Shown piece after piece: positions 24,901 through 35,200 of a stretch of DNA of 64,000 nucleotides. The notes beneath the pieces were generated by a model. It did not search any database and had not been told where the DNA came from. It saw only the letters and a list, made by a program, of their open reading frames with translations. Origin of the DNA: Mactra quadrangularis (Eukaryota > Mollusca > Bivalvia > Venerida > Mactridae); contig CM046294.1 in the NCBI GenBank assembly GCA_025267735.1, positions 41,167,570 through 41,231,569 on the forward strand, given 5' to 3'. Every line of letters starts with the position of its first letter. The stretch's first letter is position 1. The translations under genes were made by a program, and so were the position numbers.

Positions 24901-27900
24901 CAATTAAAACAGAAAATACACTTTTAAACAATAGACACGTAACAAGTCATTGTTGATAAAGTACGTTTTTAGTCGTTTAAAATAAATAAATCTGATTTTA
25001 CACACAACGTTAGTACAATACATTTTGACATCAATTTGACCCTTTGCTAAAATGAATATACTTTAGCCATTGTTATAGATCTTGCTGTTTCATTGTGTGT
25101 ATGAATTTCTTAATTTTCATTCTTCCTTTATTAGTCCGGCCAACACCAGGGATGACCTTGCACGAAATGATGTAGAAAACGTTATTCAATTTATTGGTAA
25201 ACATGGTCTCACTGATTCCAAATCCGATTGATGCCACGTTGTCATCCTTGGGCAACTCCCAGAATCCAAGATGGCGACCAAGCTGGCGACTAGAGACTAA
25301 ATTATACATGCAAAATGTATTTTTACACATTATGATCTTGAAATGAAGTACAAAAGATATTTCAATATATACAGATCGAGATGGTTAAATTTTGTTATTT
25401 TTATACAAACTTTTAAATTCAAAATGGCGGTCAAAATGGCGGTTAAAGGCTATTTTTCCAGTATCTAAAGAACAAACTGGCAGAAAGAGACTGAGTGGTG
25501 TTGAAATTTATTTACTTATAGCATAGTTTATGTTATTAAAGAAACCGATTGGTTTCACTAAGTTATAATTCATTATTAACAATTATAAATCCAAAATGAC
25601 GGCTAAAATGGCCAAATGATCTAATAGTTCAGTACATAATATACGAGTACATGCATGGACGGAAACAAACACATTTGGGTTTAAGTTTCAATGTTTATTA
25701 TCGGCTAAGCCAAGATAAATGGGACCTTTTGATTTTGCCAACGTTACATTGAAATATTCTGAAAAGTTAAGTTTAAATTAAATGAAGAGTATTTTTTTCC
25801 AACACGTTATTTTGCGAGCTTTCTGATGATGTATAGTTGTATATATGTTCCATTTTTTTAATTATTCAGGATTATATTCCCTAAAAACCCTGTTTTTGAG
25901 TCTCACTGAGGGTTTGTTCTTTTTTCATCAGTTGTTTTGAAAAGTGTTTGTTGGTTTCAGTTATTTTGATGTGTTTCTATCTCTGACTGACATACAGGTA
26001 TACGGTATTTTTTACGAAATTTATTTATAATCAATATTTAAGAAAATATTCATGTTTATTTATTTATTTGAGTTAACGCCGTATCAACACAATTTAGGTC
26101 ATTTCACCTAACCTAGCTTTCCTGGACCATTGTCTATAACCAGTACTCACCTACCCTTCCACAAGAAATATTCATGAAATAGTAAACATGTACCTTAGTA
26201 ACGCAAGTTAGAGTTTTACGTTACCATCTTTGATATACTTTAAAACAATGGTACTGCTTTATTTCACTGGTATTACATTTTACTATTACAGTTTATAATT
26301 ATTTTTATCTAACCCAAATGAAGTTTTTAGAGCATAGCATTTTTTTTTTGGGGGAAATAACTACTGACCATTTTATGTAGAGTCCGTAGCCCCTGTTTTA
26401 AACTGTGTGCTGACTTAATATAAAGAAATATAGCTGTTGTTTTATTAAAAAATTATTGAAAATTCAAGAATTTGTTTTGTTTTGACACTTTATGTTACTA
26501 AGAAACATACACTTTTTATGTTTTCTCAAGTAAGTAAAGGAATTGTTTCTTCCTATTATTGCTCATTTTTTCAAAAGTCAGAAAATTAATACTGTATCAA
26601 AAGAATATTATTCCACATGTCAATTTACATTAAACTACTTTCTTCAATCTACTAAATACAATCAAGTCAGTATGTAGAGTCCGTAGCCCCTGATATCCAT
26701 TTTATGAATTTCTTTAATTGGTCAAGAAACATATGATTATTCATATCAAACTTGTTCTAAATGTGTTGTCTACATCTTTGAATACTTTCAAATATAAAAA
26801 AGCAGTTTTGTTTCTTTTTTCTCATTTAAATGTAAATTGAAACTTCACATTCCCTGTGTATTTTGGGTATTTGTGCTTTTAATCCTGGTAAATGTTGCAA
26901 ACAATGAGAGTCAGTGTAGATTCACTTCCAAATTGATAAAAACATAAATATCAAACTTAATATTATATAAAATATTTATAAATCATTTATAAGAAATATA
27001 CATCTTTCTAACTTTTCTAGTGGTGATATGAATTACCGTGTAGAGTCCGTAGTCCTGGTTTCCAATTATATAATTATTTTTAGGGTCAACAAAACCATAT
27101 TATTCATATCAAACATGTTCTAAATGTGTTGTCTACATCTTCGAATACTTTCAAATATAAAAAATCAGTTTTGTTTCTTTTTTCACATCTATATGTAAAT
27201 TGAAACTTAAGATGTCCTGTGTATTTTGGGGTATTTGCACTTTTGACCTGGGTAAATGTTGCAGACATTGAGAGAGTGGGCGTGGATTCTCTTCAAAATT
27301 TTAAAGTACATGTTTAAAAAACTAAATAACAATTTTTTTATAAGAAATATACATCTTTCTCATTTTTCGTGTGGTGATATGAATTGCCATGTAGAGTCCG
27401 TAGGCCCCTGTGGTACATCAACTCTATTCAACCGTCCTACACTTTTTTGTTCTACATGTTTCGTCCAAGATCTTTTGGAAATTAATACTTAATAGACATG
27501 TCAGAATATTACTTTAAAAGAATCTGCACTCTGATGGGGTCTGAAAATTGGCATATGTGAGACTGAGGAGGTACCCTTTATCTTGGCTTATCCGTATATG
27601 ATTTTTTGAATCTTTATAAACTCTCAAGTTTGTAAAACTAGTCAATCCCACCTGGTCATCTATTAGCAACTCAAGATTTAAGGTGGAGTCAAAGATTTTG
27701 ATTACAAAGCAAATTCAACCAGTTCTATTTTTAGCAATAATGTATTGTAAATAATGAAGTGTTTTCATAATGGCCTGGTTATTTGGCTGAAAACAGTCAA
27801 ATTAGCCTTCGCCTGTGGCCTCGGGTTATAATGACAGTCTTCAGCCAAATACAGGCCGTTATCAAAACACTTAATTCACCATTGTCGCAGATAGGGGTCC

Positions 27901-30723
27901 CAATAAAAAACGCTCAGATTGTACCAACATTCAAAATGGCGGCATTTTTGTGGAAGAAAAAAACACGGCCTTCATGAGAAAACTCGGTCACTATGAGATT
28001 CAAAAGCAATCAAAATGCATGAATCTCATAAAAGCCGAGGTTTAAATGAAATGAAAATTTGATAAATAATTCGAGGGTTGCCCGCAAGATACTCGCTCTT
28101 CAACGCAATGTACTCATTACAGTCTTGCTGGCAACCCTCTAATTGTGATGGACAAACTAATTTAATTTCCAAAATGTTAGCCATTTAAATAAAGAAAAAC
28201 GGGAAAATAAAATTGGGTTAATATACAATTTACAGTAGACAATTTCATTTTGGATTATTATGAAGTGCTATTATTTTGTTTAAGATTGCAATATGTTGAT
28301 AGTGAATATATTCCAAATGTGTTTAGTAATCAGACATGTTTAAACTTTTGGCACCAATGCATCAGAGCTGTTGTGTGTACTTTCAAGATATTTAGTCTTA
28401 AGTGAAACAATACATTTTTAAATTTTCTACTTGGCCATGTTTTGTAATCAATGAATCCCTTAAAACCACCATCTTGCACAGGATAACACTATTTGCTAAA
28501 TCATGAGCTAGCTTCAAATAGCAGTGTATGCGCTTATAATATGAATTGGCATCTACGCCACGTAATTTCTCTCTATCCTTGAAAATAAAACCAAATTCTA
28601 CTACACACTTTTGATGGAAATGTGCTTTTGTTATTTCTCCGTTTTTATCAATGGCCAGAGTCATTTACAATGAAATAAAGAACATTCATGATTCAGTTGT
28701 GATATCTGATGTCTAGATCGGACTTGAAATGATCCTATTGCAATTTATCTTATTTACTATCAAAATGTGTTACCATGTCAACATAATTCTATTAATTGCT
28801 TTGGCATAAATATACTCTTGAAAGATAATAGTACATGCACGCAATACATACAATATCATTAGTGTTTTTTTCTTTTCTATAACCTCCTTTAAATGCATAT
28901 TGATTATTATTGAAGTGGCAAACATATTGGAAAAGTGGTCGCTATTCTAATGATATCACAACAAATGTTGTTCAATAAATTAAATACTATCAGAATAGTG
29001 TCTCTAAATTGCCATCTTAGATACAATTTGCTTGCTTCCAGAGTCAACTGACAAGCTAACAAGTATCAACGATTTAATATTCGCAAGACCAAGAGATATA
29101 AAAACCTAAACATAATGTTGTATACCCATAAGTTAGGAGTTATGCCTTTTAATGTGAATTGAAATTAATTTTCAAACTCTAATCATTCATTTTGACCACC
29201 ATTTTGAATTATTGAAGTTATCCAAGAATACCAATATGGCATTAATCGGTTACATAAACAAAAGGATTAACTACGAAATAAAATGCATTGAAATTATTTG
29301 GTATACCCATGTCTATGACTTAGCTCATTGTGGTTGATATATACCCGACAGAATTAGACTGTGATAAGGATGGATTTATTATACATTAATCAGCTTTCAT
29401 CCGCCATTTTGTCCGCCATCTTGAATTTAGGAGTTGCCCAAGAGTGCCGAAGTGACTCTATCCAGTTTCGTAAACTACGATGTCTTAGCTTCAAGAAAAT
29501 GCAAAAATATTTTCTACATCATTCCATGCACAGTTCAGTCGATTTTTGTAGTTTATATACCGGACTATATCGTCATACTGTTATACGAGTAGTTGAATGT
29601 ATGTGTTTTGTTATACCTTTAATTTCGAATTGCAGGAAATGGCGCTGATGGGCAAAACATTCGAAGGTAATTTTATATAAAATTATCAACTTTCATGTCT
29701 GTTTGCTTATGTAATCGATTAATTAATAATCTGTTAATACAATACCTATCAAAAAACCGCGATTAATGTACTACTATGCTACATTCATTTGGTAAGCATC
29801 ATATATATTAAAAAAGAAAGTTCAATATTTAAAGTTGTTAATATTTCTTGTAGTGTTACAAGCAGGATCAACAGCTCGGCTGAGGATTCAGCGTACAACA
29901 CTGTTTCCAGGTAAACTGTTTTTATAATACAGATGCCATCTTGTGTTAAAAAAATATTTAAAGCATACTTAAGACTTCTATCTTGTCTAAAATGTTTATT
30001 TCATAAACTATTATGCAATCAGTATCATTTAATAATGTATTTGCTAAATAATTATCGATATTTTTATTTTATTAGTTTATCGTTGTTTTAGTTTGTTTGT
30101 ACTTATAAACATGTATTATTTTGCATGTTCAGCTTTCTGTTTCATGATTTACATATTGTTTAATAGAAAGAGCATGATTCTTTGTAAGATTGATAATAGC
30201 AAAATAAAAAAAAACGATCTATTTATATTTTAGTGTCCATAATTATGAAATGGTAAACGTGAATAATGTGGAGTCCACACCGTACGCACTTCTAGACCAC
30301 ACAGAACAACACAATGTCATGACCTCTGGTAAAATACATTTCCTTATAATATCTTCAGATTTTATGAACATCATTTTTATTGTATATAATCCGATTTAGT
30401 TATTATTTCTAGTCAAGGTAAGAGGAAATGAGAATAAAATGATTTTTTTTTAATTTGAATATGCAATTGTCGTCATAATGTATGCAGATTGTTTAATAAT
30501 GAAGAAAATATTATTCTACGATGGTATAAAGTAATCATACATGTAATCAATGTAATGCAGGGTCTTAATAAAGTAATAGTTAGCACATTGTATTTTTCTG
30601 AGGGCAAATATTTATTGAATGTTTATTTACATAGTTCTTCTCTTCTTACTTTGATATTTTGTAGATGCCACCAGTAAGAATATCAACGATGAATACGAAA
30701 ACATGAAGATACATGTATTCTAA
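13139..30723 (+). CDS. Type I membrane Ig-superfamily receptor: 8 Ig + FN3 + TM + tyrosine-motif tail
   Basis: Assembled exons: 13139-13172 (signal peptide MKFWLKLILLL), 15412-15768, 16207-16560, 17136-17462, 18052-18336, 19388-19687, 20373-20654, 20898-21182, 21590-21883 (one Ig domain each), 22292-22588 (FN3), 22963-23085 (transmembrane: ALIGGIAGGV then a run of V/I), tail block 23981-24011, 24204-24260, 24579-24673, duplicated block 29636-29666, 29854-29910, 30234-30328, and last exon 30665-30723. The total is 3,363 nt, 1,120 residues. Every ectodomain exon is phase 1-1 and divisible by three. Ig domains 1-2 carry an additional conserved Cys pair; domain 8 lacks the usual Ig cysteines. The tail has two copies of DSAYNTVS (ITIM-like SxYxxV), two of STPYALLDH, and a final DEYENM (fits YxN and YxxM SH2 sites). 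Likely cell-surface recognition or adhesion with phosphotyrosine signalling (inference). A paralog lies on the opposite strand. Confidence 0.85.
13887..14105 (+). repeat. tRNA-headed SINE, family C
   Basis: The head is gcggtcgtggcgtagtggttagcag (A box) and ggtttgaaacccggtcgcg (B box). The body reads ggtcataccctatacatgaa, gggtaagttaatactggtgg, gtgttcaggaaacctatagtagg and gagctggccgtcgtatatatgacctatatatgtgttgaatacg. It lies in the first intron of the plus-strand receptor. Close relatives are at 62146-62367 (full) and 57151-57209 (head only). Confidence 0.8.
15412..16560 (+). CDS. Two N-terminal V-like Ig exons with an extra Cys pair
   Basis: Exons 15412-15768 and 16207-16560 are similar to each other and to exons 45148-45498 and 44366-44725 of the minus gene. 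Each has the Ig Cys (KLVCNV / TFICSV), a core Trp (RWTYL / VAWNR), a second pair in SYQNGLCTVSP...SYTCNST (QNGQCATSP...FTCNRT), and a late Cys (LACRDA / YMCTPV) followed by GSTWMIKI or GSNWIIKV. This suggests two disulfides per domain. The pattern is unlike ordinary I-set domains and probably marks the ligand-binding end of the receptor (inference). Confidence 0.75.
15882..15913. repeat. (TA)n microsatellite
   Basis: An uninterrupted alternation of t and a, about 16 units, in the intron after the first Ig exon. Confidence 0.9.
17741..17867 (+). repeat. 3' end of a non-LTR retrotransposon with (TTCTG)n tail
   Basis: The sequence ttattgtaaactgtgacaaaataaag followed by gatctgttctgttctgttctg has a polyadenylation-like hexamer next to a short pentamer repeat. 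That is the usual 3' terminus of a microsatellite-tailed LINE. Only about 130 bp of 3' untranslated region are present, as expected of a heavily 5'-truncated insertion. It is intronic. Confidence 0.5.
23640..24871 (+). repeat. Tail-exon block, copy 1 of a 1.23 kb tandem duplication
   Basis: Contains exons 23981-24011, 24204-24260 and 24579-24673 with their introns. Copy 2 runs from 24872 to about 30562, interrupted by a 4.4 kb insertion. Matching landmarks: acaatagacacgta(t/a)caagtcattgtt, cgtttttagtcgtttaaaat, aatttcgaattgcagga, tcagcgtacaacactgtttccag and cacacagaacaacacaatg. The junction is head to tail at the motif gcaggg, seen at about 24870 and 30560. Confidence 0.9.
26054..26165 (-). 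repeat. SINE family B fragment inside the 4.4 kb element
   Basis: The reverse complement reads gggtaggtgagtactggttatagacaatggtccaggaaagctaggttaggtgaaatgacctaaattgtgttgatacggcgttaac with an aaataaataaa tail, matching the copy at 5861-6090. It is nested in the element at 25132-29567, so the SINE arrived after, or was carried with, that element. Confidence 0.7.
26377..27410 (+). repeat. Long-period tandem repeat with gtagagtccgtagcccctg boxes
   Basis: The box gtagagtccgtagcccctg (minor variants) occurs at 26377, 26674, 27040 and 27391, spacings 297, 366 and 351 bp. The second and third units are clearly homologous throughout (for example ttctaaatgtgttgtctacatct and tgtgtattttggg in both); the first unit shares mainly the box. 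The array lies inside the 4.4 kb inverted-repeat element. Confidence 0.75.
27757..27872. repeat. Fold-back (imperfect ~45-bp arms)
   Basis: The left arm begins aagtgttttcataatggcct and continues ggttatttggctgaaaacag. The reverse complement of the right arm begins aagtgttttgataacggcct and continues gtatttggctgaagactg. The loop is about 20 bp of GC-richer sequence (cttcgcctgtggcctcggg). It could be a small MITE or a structural part of the surrounding element. No target duplication was found. Confidence 0.65.
28072..28140. repeat. Short fold-back with gagggttgcc ends
   Basis: Inverted ends gagggttgcccgcaaga and the complement of tcttgctggcaaccctc (one mismatch) enclose about 34 bp. It is nested inside the 4.4 kb element, next to the 27757 fold-back. 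Confidence 0.6.
28398..28664 (-). other. Unrecognised 88-codon open frame in the transposon
   Basis: This minus-strand frame inside the 4.4 kb element has a more protein-like composition than its neighbours (charged and aromatic residues mixed, for example GFIFKDREKLRGVDANSYYKR). I recognise no family. It may be a fragment of the element's original protein or chance. Confidence 0.2.
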
Positions 30724-30770
30724 GCACATAGTTCTCACTGTCTAAGACAGTAGGAAACAATAGCAATAAA
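30665..30770 (+). CDS. Proximal last exon of the plus-strand receptor and poly(A) signal
   Basis: After acceptor ttttgtag, the exon 30665-30723 completes a Gly/Asp codon in phase 1 and encodes DATSKNINDEYENMKIHVF and stop. YENM fits both the YxN (Grb2-type) and YxxM (PI3K-type) SH2-binding consensus. An AATAAA hexamer at 30765-30770, 42 bp after the stop, supports a 3' end here. Confidence 0.75.
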
Positions 30771-32100
30771 ACTTCAACTATAGTTAGTGTACAGTGTTTA
30801 TAGCATTTTTTTTAAACATTTTAATTTTGTTCACTTATCTATTTAATTAATGTTCAAACCCGTTTTGCGCTCAACATTTGATTTACATTTGTGTCCATCT
30901 TTCAAAATGCATTTTGCCAATGTTATAGTATACGGTTGCACGCATTTGACTATCTTCAAAATAACATAGGCTTATTGTTTTCTCTAGGGTGGATACTTAA
31001 AATATATATTACGTACAACTCTTTGATTGCATTAAGTGTACAATGTATTACCGTGCTTTTTTTAACTAATTTATCAAACACTATTATTCCTCTTAAAGAA
31101 TACGTTAAAATGCTTTAGACCATAGTCGTGTTATTTTCAAAAAATATCATCAGGTACTGCAAAATACAATGATTTAAATAGGCATTTTTAAAATCACCAT
31201 ACTACAAAACTGGTATTCATATGAACATATCATGCAAAGGTGGCGGTAAACCTTATCAACCTTAATATCAACCTAAATATATTTCTATGATACTACGATT
31301 AGCTAATTATCTGGTATATTTTCAAAAAACATGGTCGATCATCAAAGTATCACATGTTTGTTTTCTTTTCCTACCACAATAACGTAAAACGTGTTTTAAT
31401 TGTACATTACCTACACTCTCAATAATAAAAAAGGTTATATTAGCATAAGTAAATTCTTATGCAACTAAATAAAGTTTTAGTTATATTTAGTTTCACACAA
31501 GTTATATGTACATCATACATTAATTGAAATAAAAAATGTTGACACTGTTATAAAAATAGCCATAAAATAATAAAACAAATCCATTCATAACAAATCCTAA
31601 TATGAAGTTATTCCAACAGTTTGGTAGTTTAATTGACGCCGAAATTGTTTTATTTCCAACTTTTTTTATAAATTATGCAAACAAGTTAAAAGTTATGTTC
31701 CATTATAGACTTTTCTGTCACATAAAATAATGCCTATATTGACATAAATATATTCGTAAAGTTTGTATCATTACACAGCAAAATACACATTTAATTACTC
31801 ATTTGTATACAATTCAATGTCTTTGTATTTTACTGACTGACGAAACAACACTCATAATACACAGAAAACACTCCAGTTAAATGCAAGTCATACGTAACAA
31901 TAAGAAAACTACAGTACAGTTACATGTCCTAGAAACACAGTTTTAATAATACAAGATATGTTAAAACATCACCTATACTTTCACTTTCACTCTATTTGTT
32001 ATACTATCATAAAACTATTACAGTCTACTATCAAAATACAAAATTTAGTTAAAACCAAGAAATTATGTACAGTGTGATATCCTCCATAACAAAAGATAAC
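30771..32100. other. Intergenic / 3' flank, nothing recognised
   Basis: AT-rich sequence between the proximal end of the plus gene and the distal exon of the minus gene. The open frame at 30891-31118 shows no domain. If the plus gene uses the exons at 33849-34999, this stretch is intronic. Confidence 0.4.
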
Positions 32101-32107
32101 CTATTTA

Positions 32108-32239
32108 TTATTCATCTTCTTCATCAACTTGAGAATACGGTGTAGGATAATCACCAATTATCACCATCTTCTCCCCAGGTGGTTTACTATTGAATAACGG
32201 ATCAGCATAAATCAAACCATCATTGTTGACAATTTTCAG
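32108..32239 (-). CDS. Distal last tail exon of the minus-strand receptor
   Basis: After acceptor caattttcag the frame reads LKIVNNDGLIYADPLF...PGEKMVI...DYPTPYSQVDEEDE and stops at 32108-32110. It is homologous to the plus-strand exon 34829-34999. The first Tyr context has Pro at +3 (LIYADP), so the ITIM is probably lost. The second, TPYSQV, fits the ITSM consensus. The acidic C-terminus is kept. Confidence 0.7.
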   Translation of the reverse strand: MKIVNNDGLIYADPLFNSKPPGEKMVIIGDYPTPYSQVDEEDE

Positions 32240-35200
32240 CTGAAAATTGAATGTATATGTAAATTACTATTTAATAATATATTTAATGTAAGAGTTTATA
32301 CGCAGTGGTGGCCCACCTCACATCCTAAATGGACATGTATTTTTTATCACTATTCAATAAAAAATTATTTAATGTTTGTTCGAGTTGTTGATTGCATATG
32401 AAATTGCATCTATTGAATAGAACGTCTATATTTTGTTATTGTCTTTGAATTGTTTGTAATTTGCATAAACAATTAGTTAGAGAATAAATCGTCAAAGTTT
32501 AAAGTGATTATTGTCCTAAAACATGTAAACTACTGAATACATTGAATAATGCATACAGAGACTACCTAATTAATTAAATTTATTTAATTGTTACTATTTA
32601 CAGGTTTAGTAGACAATCCAATGTACACTAGTCAAATGTTCTAAGTATACACCTTATAAATCATAATAAATTTTGAAACCAATTTGACTAATAAATACTG
32701 CAATTACTATCTAATAATGTGAAAAAAGTCTGGTCTGAAAATCAACAAAAACTGTTCGTTTAACGACATTTTATTGTATTGGTGTCCAATGCAAAAGTCA
32801 CAAATTTCAATCAGTAACTATAAGTTGAATGACTTAAGTGGTCACACATTTAATAAATTGATACAAGGAAATAACAAATCAAAACAAAAAAGGTTTATCA
32901 GAAATAATTTTTAAACACGTTATACGGTTCACCGTAACGATTTTAATTTTAACCTAATGGGACATTATATTACAAAAATCTGTTACATTCAAATCTGCGC
33001 GCCAAAACCATGCCCTTAGCTTATTGATTAGAATTTAGTTCAACATGATGAAGAGGAAATGATGATCACTTGTGTAATTTGTATGAAGGCAGCCAGAAAT
33101 TATCACAAAAGCTGATTTGCTTAAAGAAAATGTGACAGTTTGTATAATTTTATCGTTTGCATGTAAAACTATAATGGTAATTCGGACAAACAACTAAGTT
33201 TAAAGCAGTTTTAACGATCAATTTTGGCTTCTTCTAAAATTCCTAAAAATATAATTTCTATCCAAATTATCATGAACTGATGTTAAATGAAACGAACACA
33301 ATCATGCAAGCGTTGTTCAAGCTCGATAATTGACTTCAGTGACGTCGAAAAGAACGGAACGCTATGTGACGTAACGCATTAGCAGCGTAACAATGGTAAA
33401 TATTGTTTTCTACTCGAATTCGTTGACAACATTTTCAAATATTTTAAGATACACTTTGTCAAAATTTGCTTAAACAACGTCAATAAAAACGTGTCTCTCA
33501 TACTGACATGCCAGGTTCAAGCATTCTGGTTCCGCATGCGCTCTCTGAATGTGACATTCTAGTCAAATGTTTTCCTTCTTTTCACCGGGCCTTTTACTTG
33601 CGACAAATGCCTCGATCTTATGAATGAGTGTTTTCTTGCACACGAAAATCATAAAAATCATGAAAACACATTTTCTCGTTCTGGATCAATGATTTTGACA
33701 TTTAACCGGTTTTCTTTATTAAAAGGTAAGATTAACGTATGGATGATATGTAGTTAGAATACAAATAAGATTTGACTTTTTTTTCTATGCTGTGCTTATT
33801 ATCAAAAAGTGTATACTTTAATTTTTTTACGAGTGTATGTATCATCAGGATCTGTTGTACGCGTTGCATCATCATCATTTGATTTTAACGCTGGACTAGT
33901 AAGACCTAATGAAACTAACATGAATGGTAGTCATGACGTATATGCTAAAGTAAATAAAACAAATAAAGAAGGCATTTATTAGTTTTGTCGTTGATTAATT
34001 TATGATTCTGCTGAATAATATTATAAACATAAAACCTTATAGTTTAGCTTGACCATCCAGGCCAGCTCAGTCGGTAGCACGCGAGACTACTAATCAGAGG
34101 TTTGTGGGTTCGATTCCCACGAATGGCAAACTTAAGAGGAGTTTGGTCATGGAATAATTTCTACAGTCATTCTCCGTCATACAACTGATTCTGAACCATT
34201 TAGAGCAGTTGACAGTCATTGGCATAAGTGTGTGCTTAAACGCTAAATCCAAAGATTTAGTCTGTCAAGGAACATTGTTGATACGTTTTAACCAACCAAC
34301 CGCTCAGCCAAATATTCAACTTTTTAATAAACATTCTTCTAACAATTAATGTCAATTTAGTATATGGCGATGTCTTAACATACATTTGTTTTGTTAGAAT
34401 CGGTCCAATTTGAGAAATCTGAATATGCAACACTGTTCCCCAAAATGGTTACTTGTTTTGTAGGATATATTCACGGTTTAAGATGTTACAGTTAATGGAT
34501 ACGAGTTTGTTGACATCAATACTGACAATAGAGAGAATAGCGTTACAAAGCAACTTCCCCAAGTGAATACAGCGACCACAGAATCAAAGGTAAAGTATTC
34601 AAATTATTTAAAAACACTCAAACTTGTTATTTCCCAAAATAAAACACACTACGCTTAGTCAACGTATTCGATGACATAAAATTTTGCTCATTAAATGTAG
34701 ACAAACATAATAACATCTTTCTTTGTTTACGGTAACTGTCAACCTCAATACATTTTACAGCTTTATTAAAAATTAGTAGGTCATATCTTTATAAATTATT
34801 TATTTTTGAAGGCAATTTTGTTTTACAGATGTCGAATATCAACAAGGAGGGTTTAAATTATGCTGATCTAGTATTCAAAGATAGCAAACCTGGCGAGAAG
34901 ATAAGGATGAAAGATCACGATCCTACACCATATGATATTGTAGATTTCACAAAGAAAGCCGAACCTTTTCCTCATAGTGATGAAGATGATGATAAATAAT
35001 CTTATTGAAATGTTGATTCAGAGCAGGAAATAAGCCTTCAGAGTATCTTATAGAATAATACTTATAAGGAAAAAATAATTGTTTTATTTAAGAAATCATT
35101 TATTTATGAAAACTACTATGTTATTATCACATGGTTAAATGATATAAGCGTATAAGCTATATTTGATATTTTGCTGTCATTATCATTATTGATTATAACA

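Larger units (their letters stand above)
25129..29570. mobile_element. 4.4 kb TIR element with TAT target duplication
   Basis: The element spans 25132-29567 (4,436 bp). It starts TAGTCCGG and ends CCGGACTA, with the 3-bp flank tat on both sides. The uninterrupted paralogous sequence in copy 1 (cctttatcgttcatattg, about 23911) shows the empty site with a single tat. Inner ends are imperfectly inverted: gggcaactcccagaatccaagatggcg at about 25250 against the complement of cgccatcttgaatttaggagttgccc at about 29413. Further aaaatggcgg words lie at 25420-25445 and 25590-25610. No transposase is recognised, so it is probably non-autonomous. Its superfamily is not assigned; a 3-bp duplication would fit several. 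Confidence 0.8.
24872..30562 (+). repeat. Tail-exon block, copy 2, interrupted by a transposon
   Basis: The 5' part is 24872-25131 and the 3' part 29568-30562. Exons are 29636-29666, 29854-29910 and 30234-30328, of exactly the same lengths as in copy 1 (31, 57, 95 nt). All splice sites are kept, so the copy looks usable. Amino-acid differences between copies are few (for example KNNSADD against INSSAED, VNLNNV against VNVNNV), and the Tyr motifs are unchanged. Because the block starts and ends in phase 1, including, skipping or repeating it keeps the frame. Confidence 0.85.
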
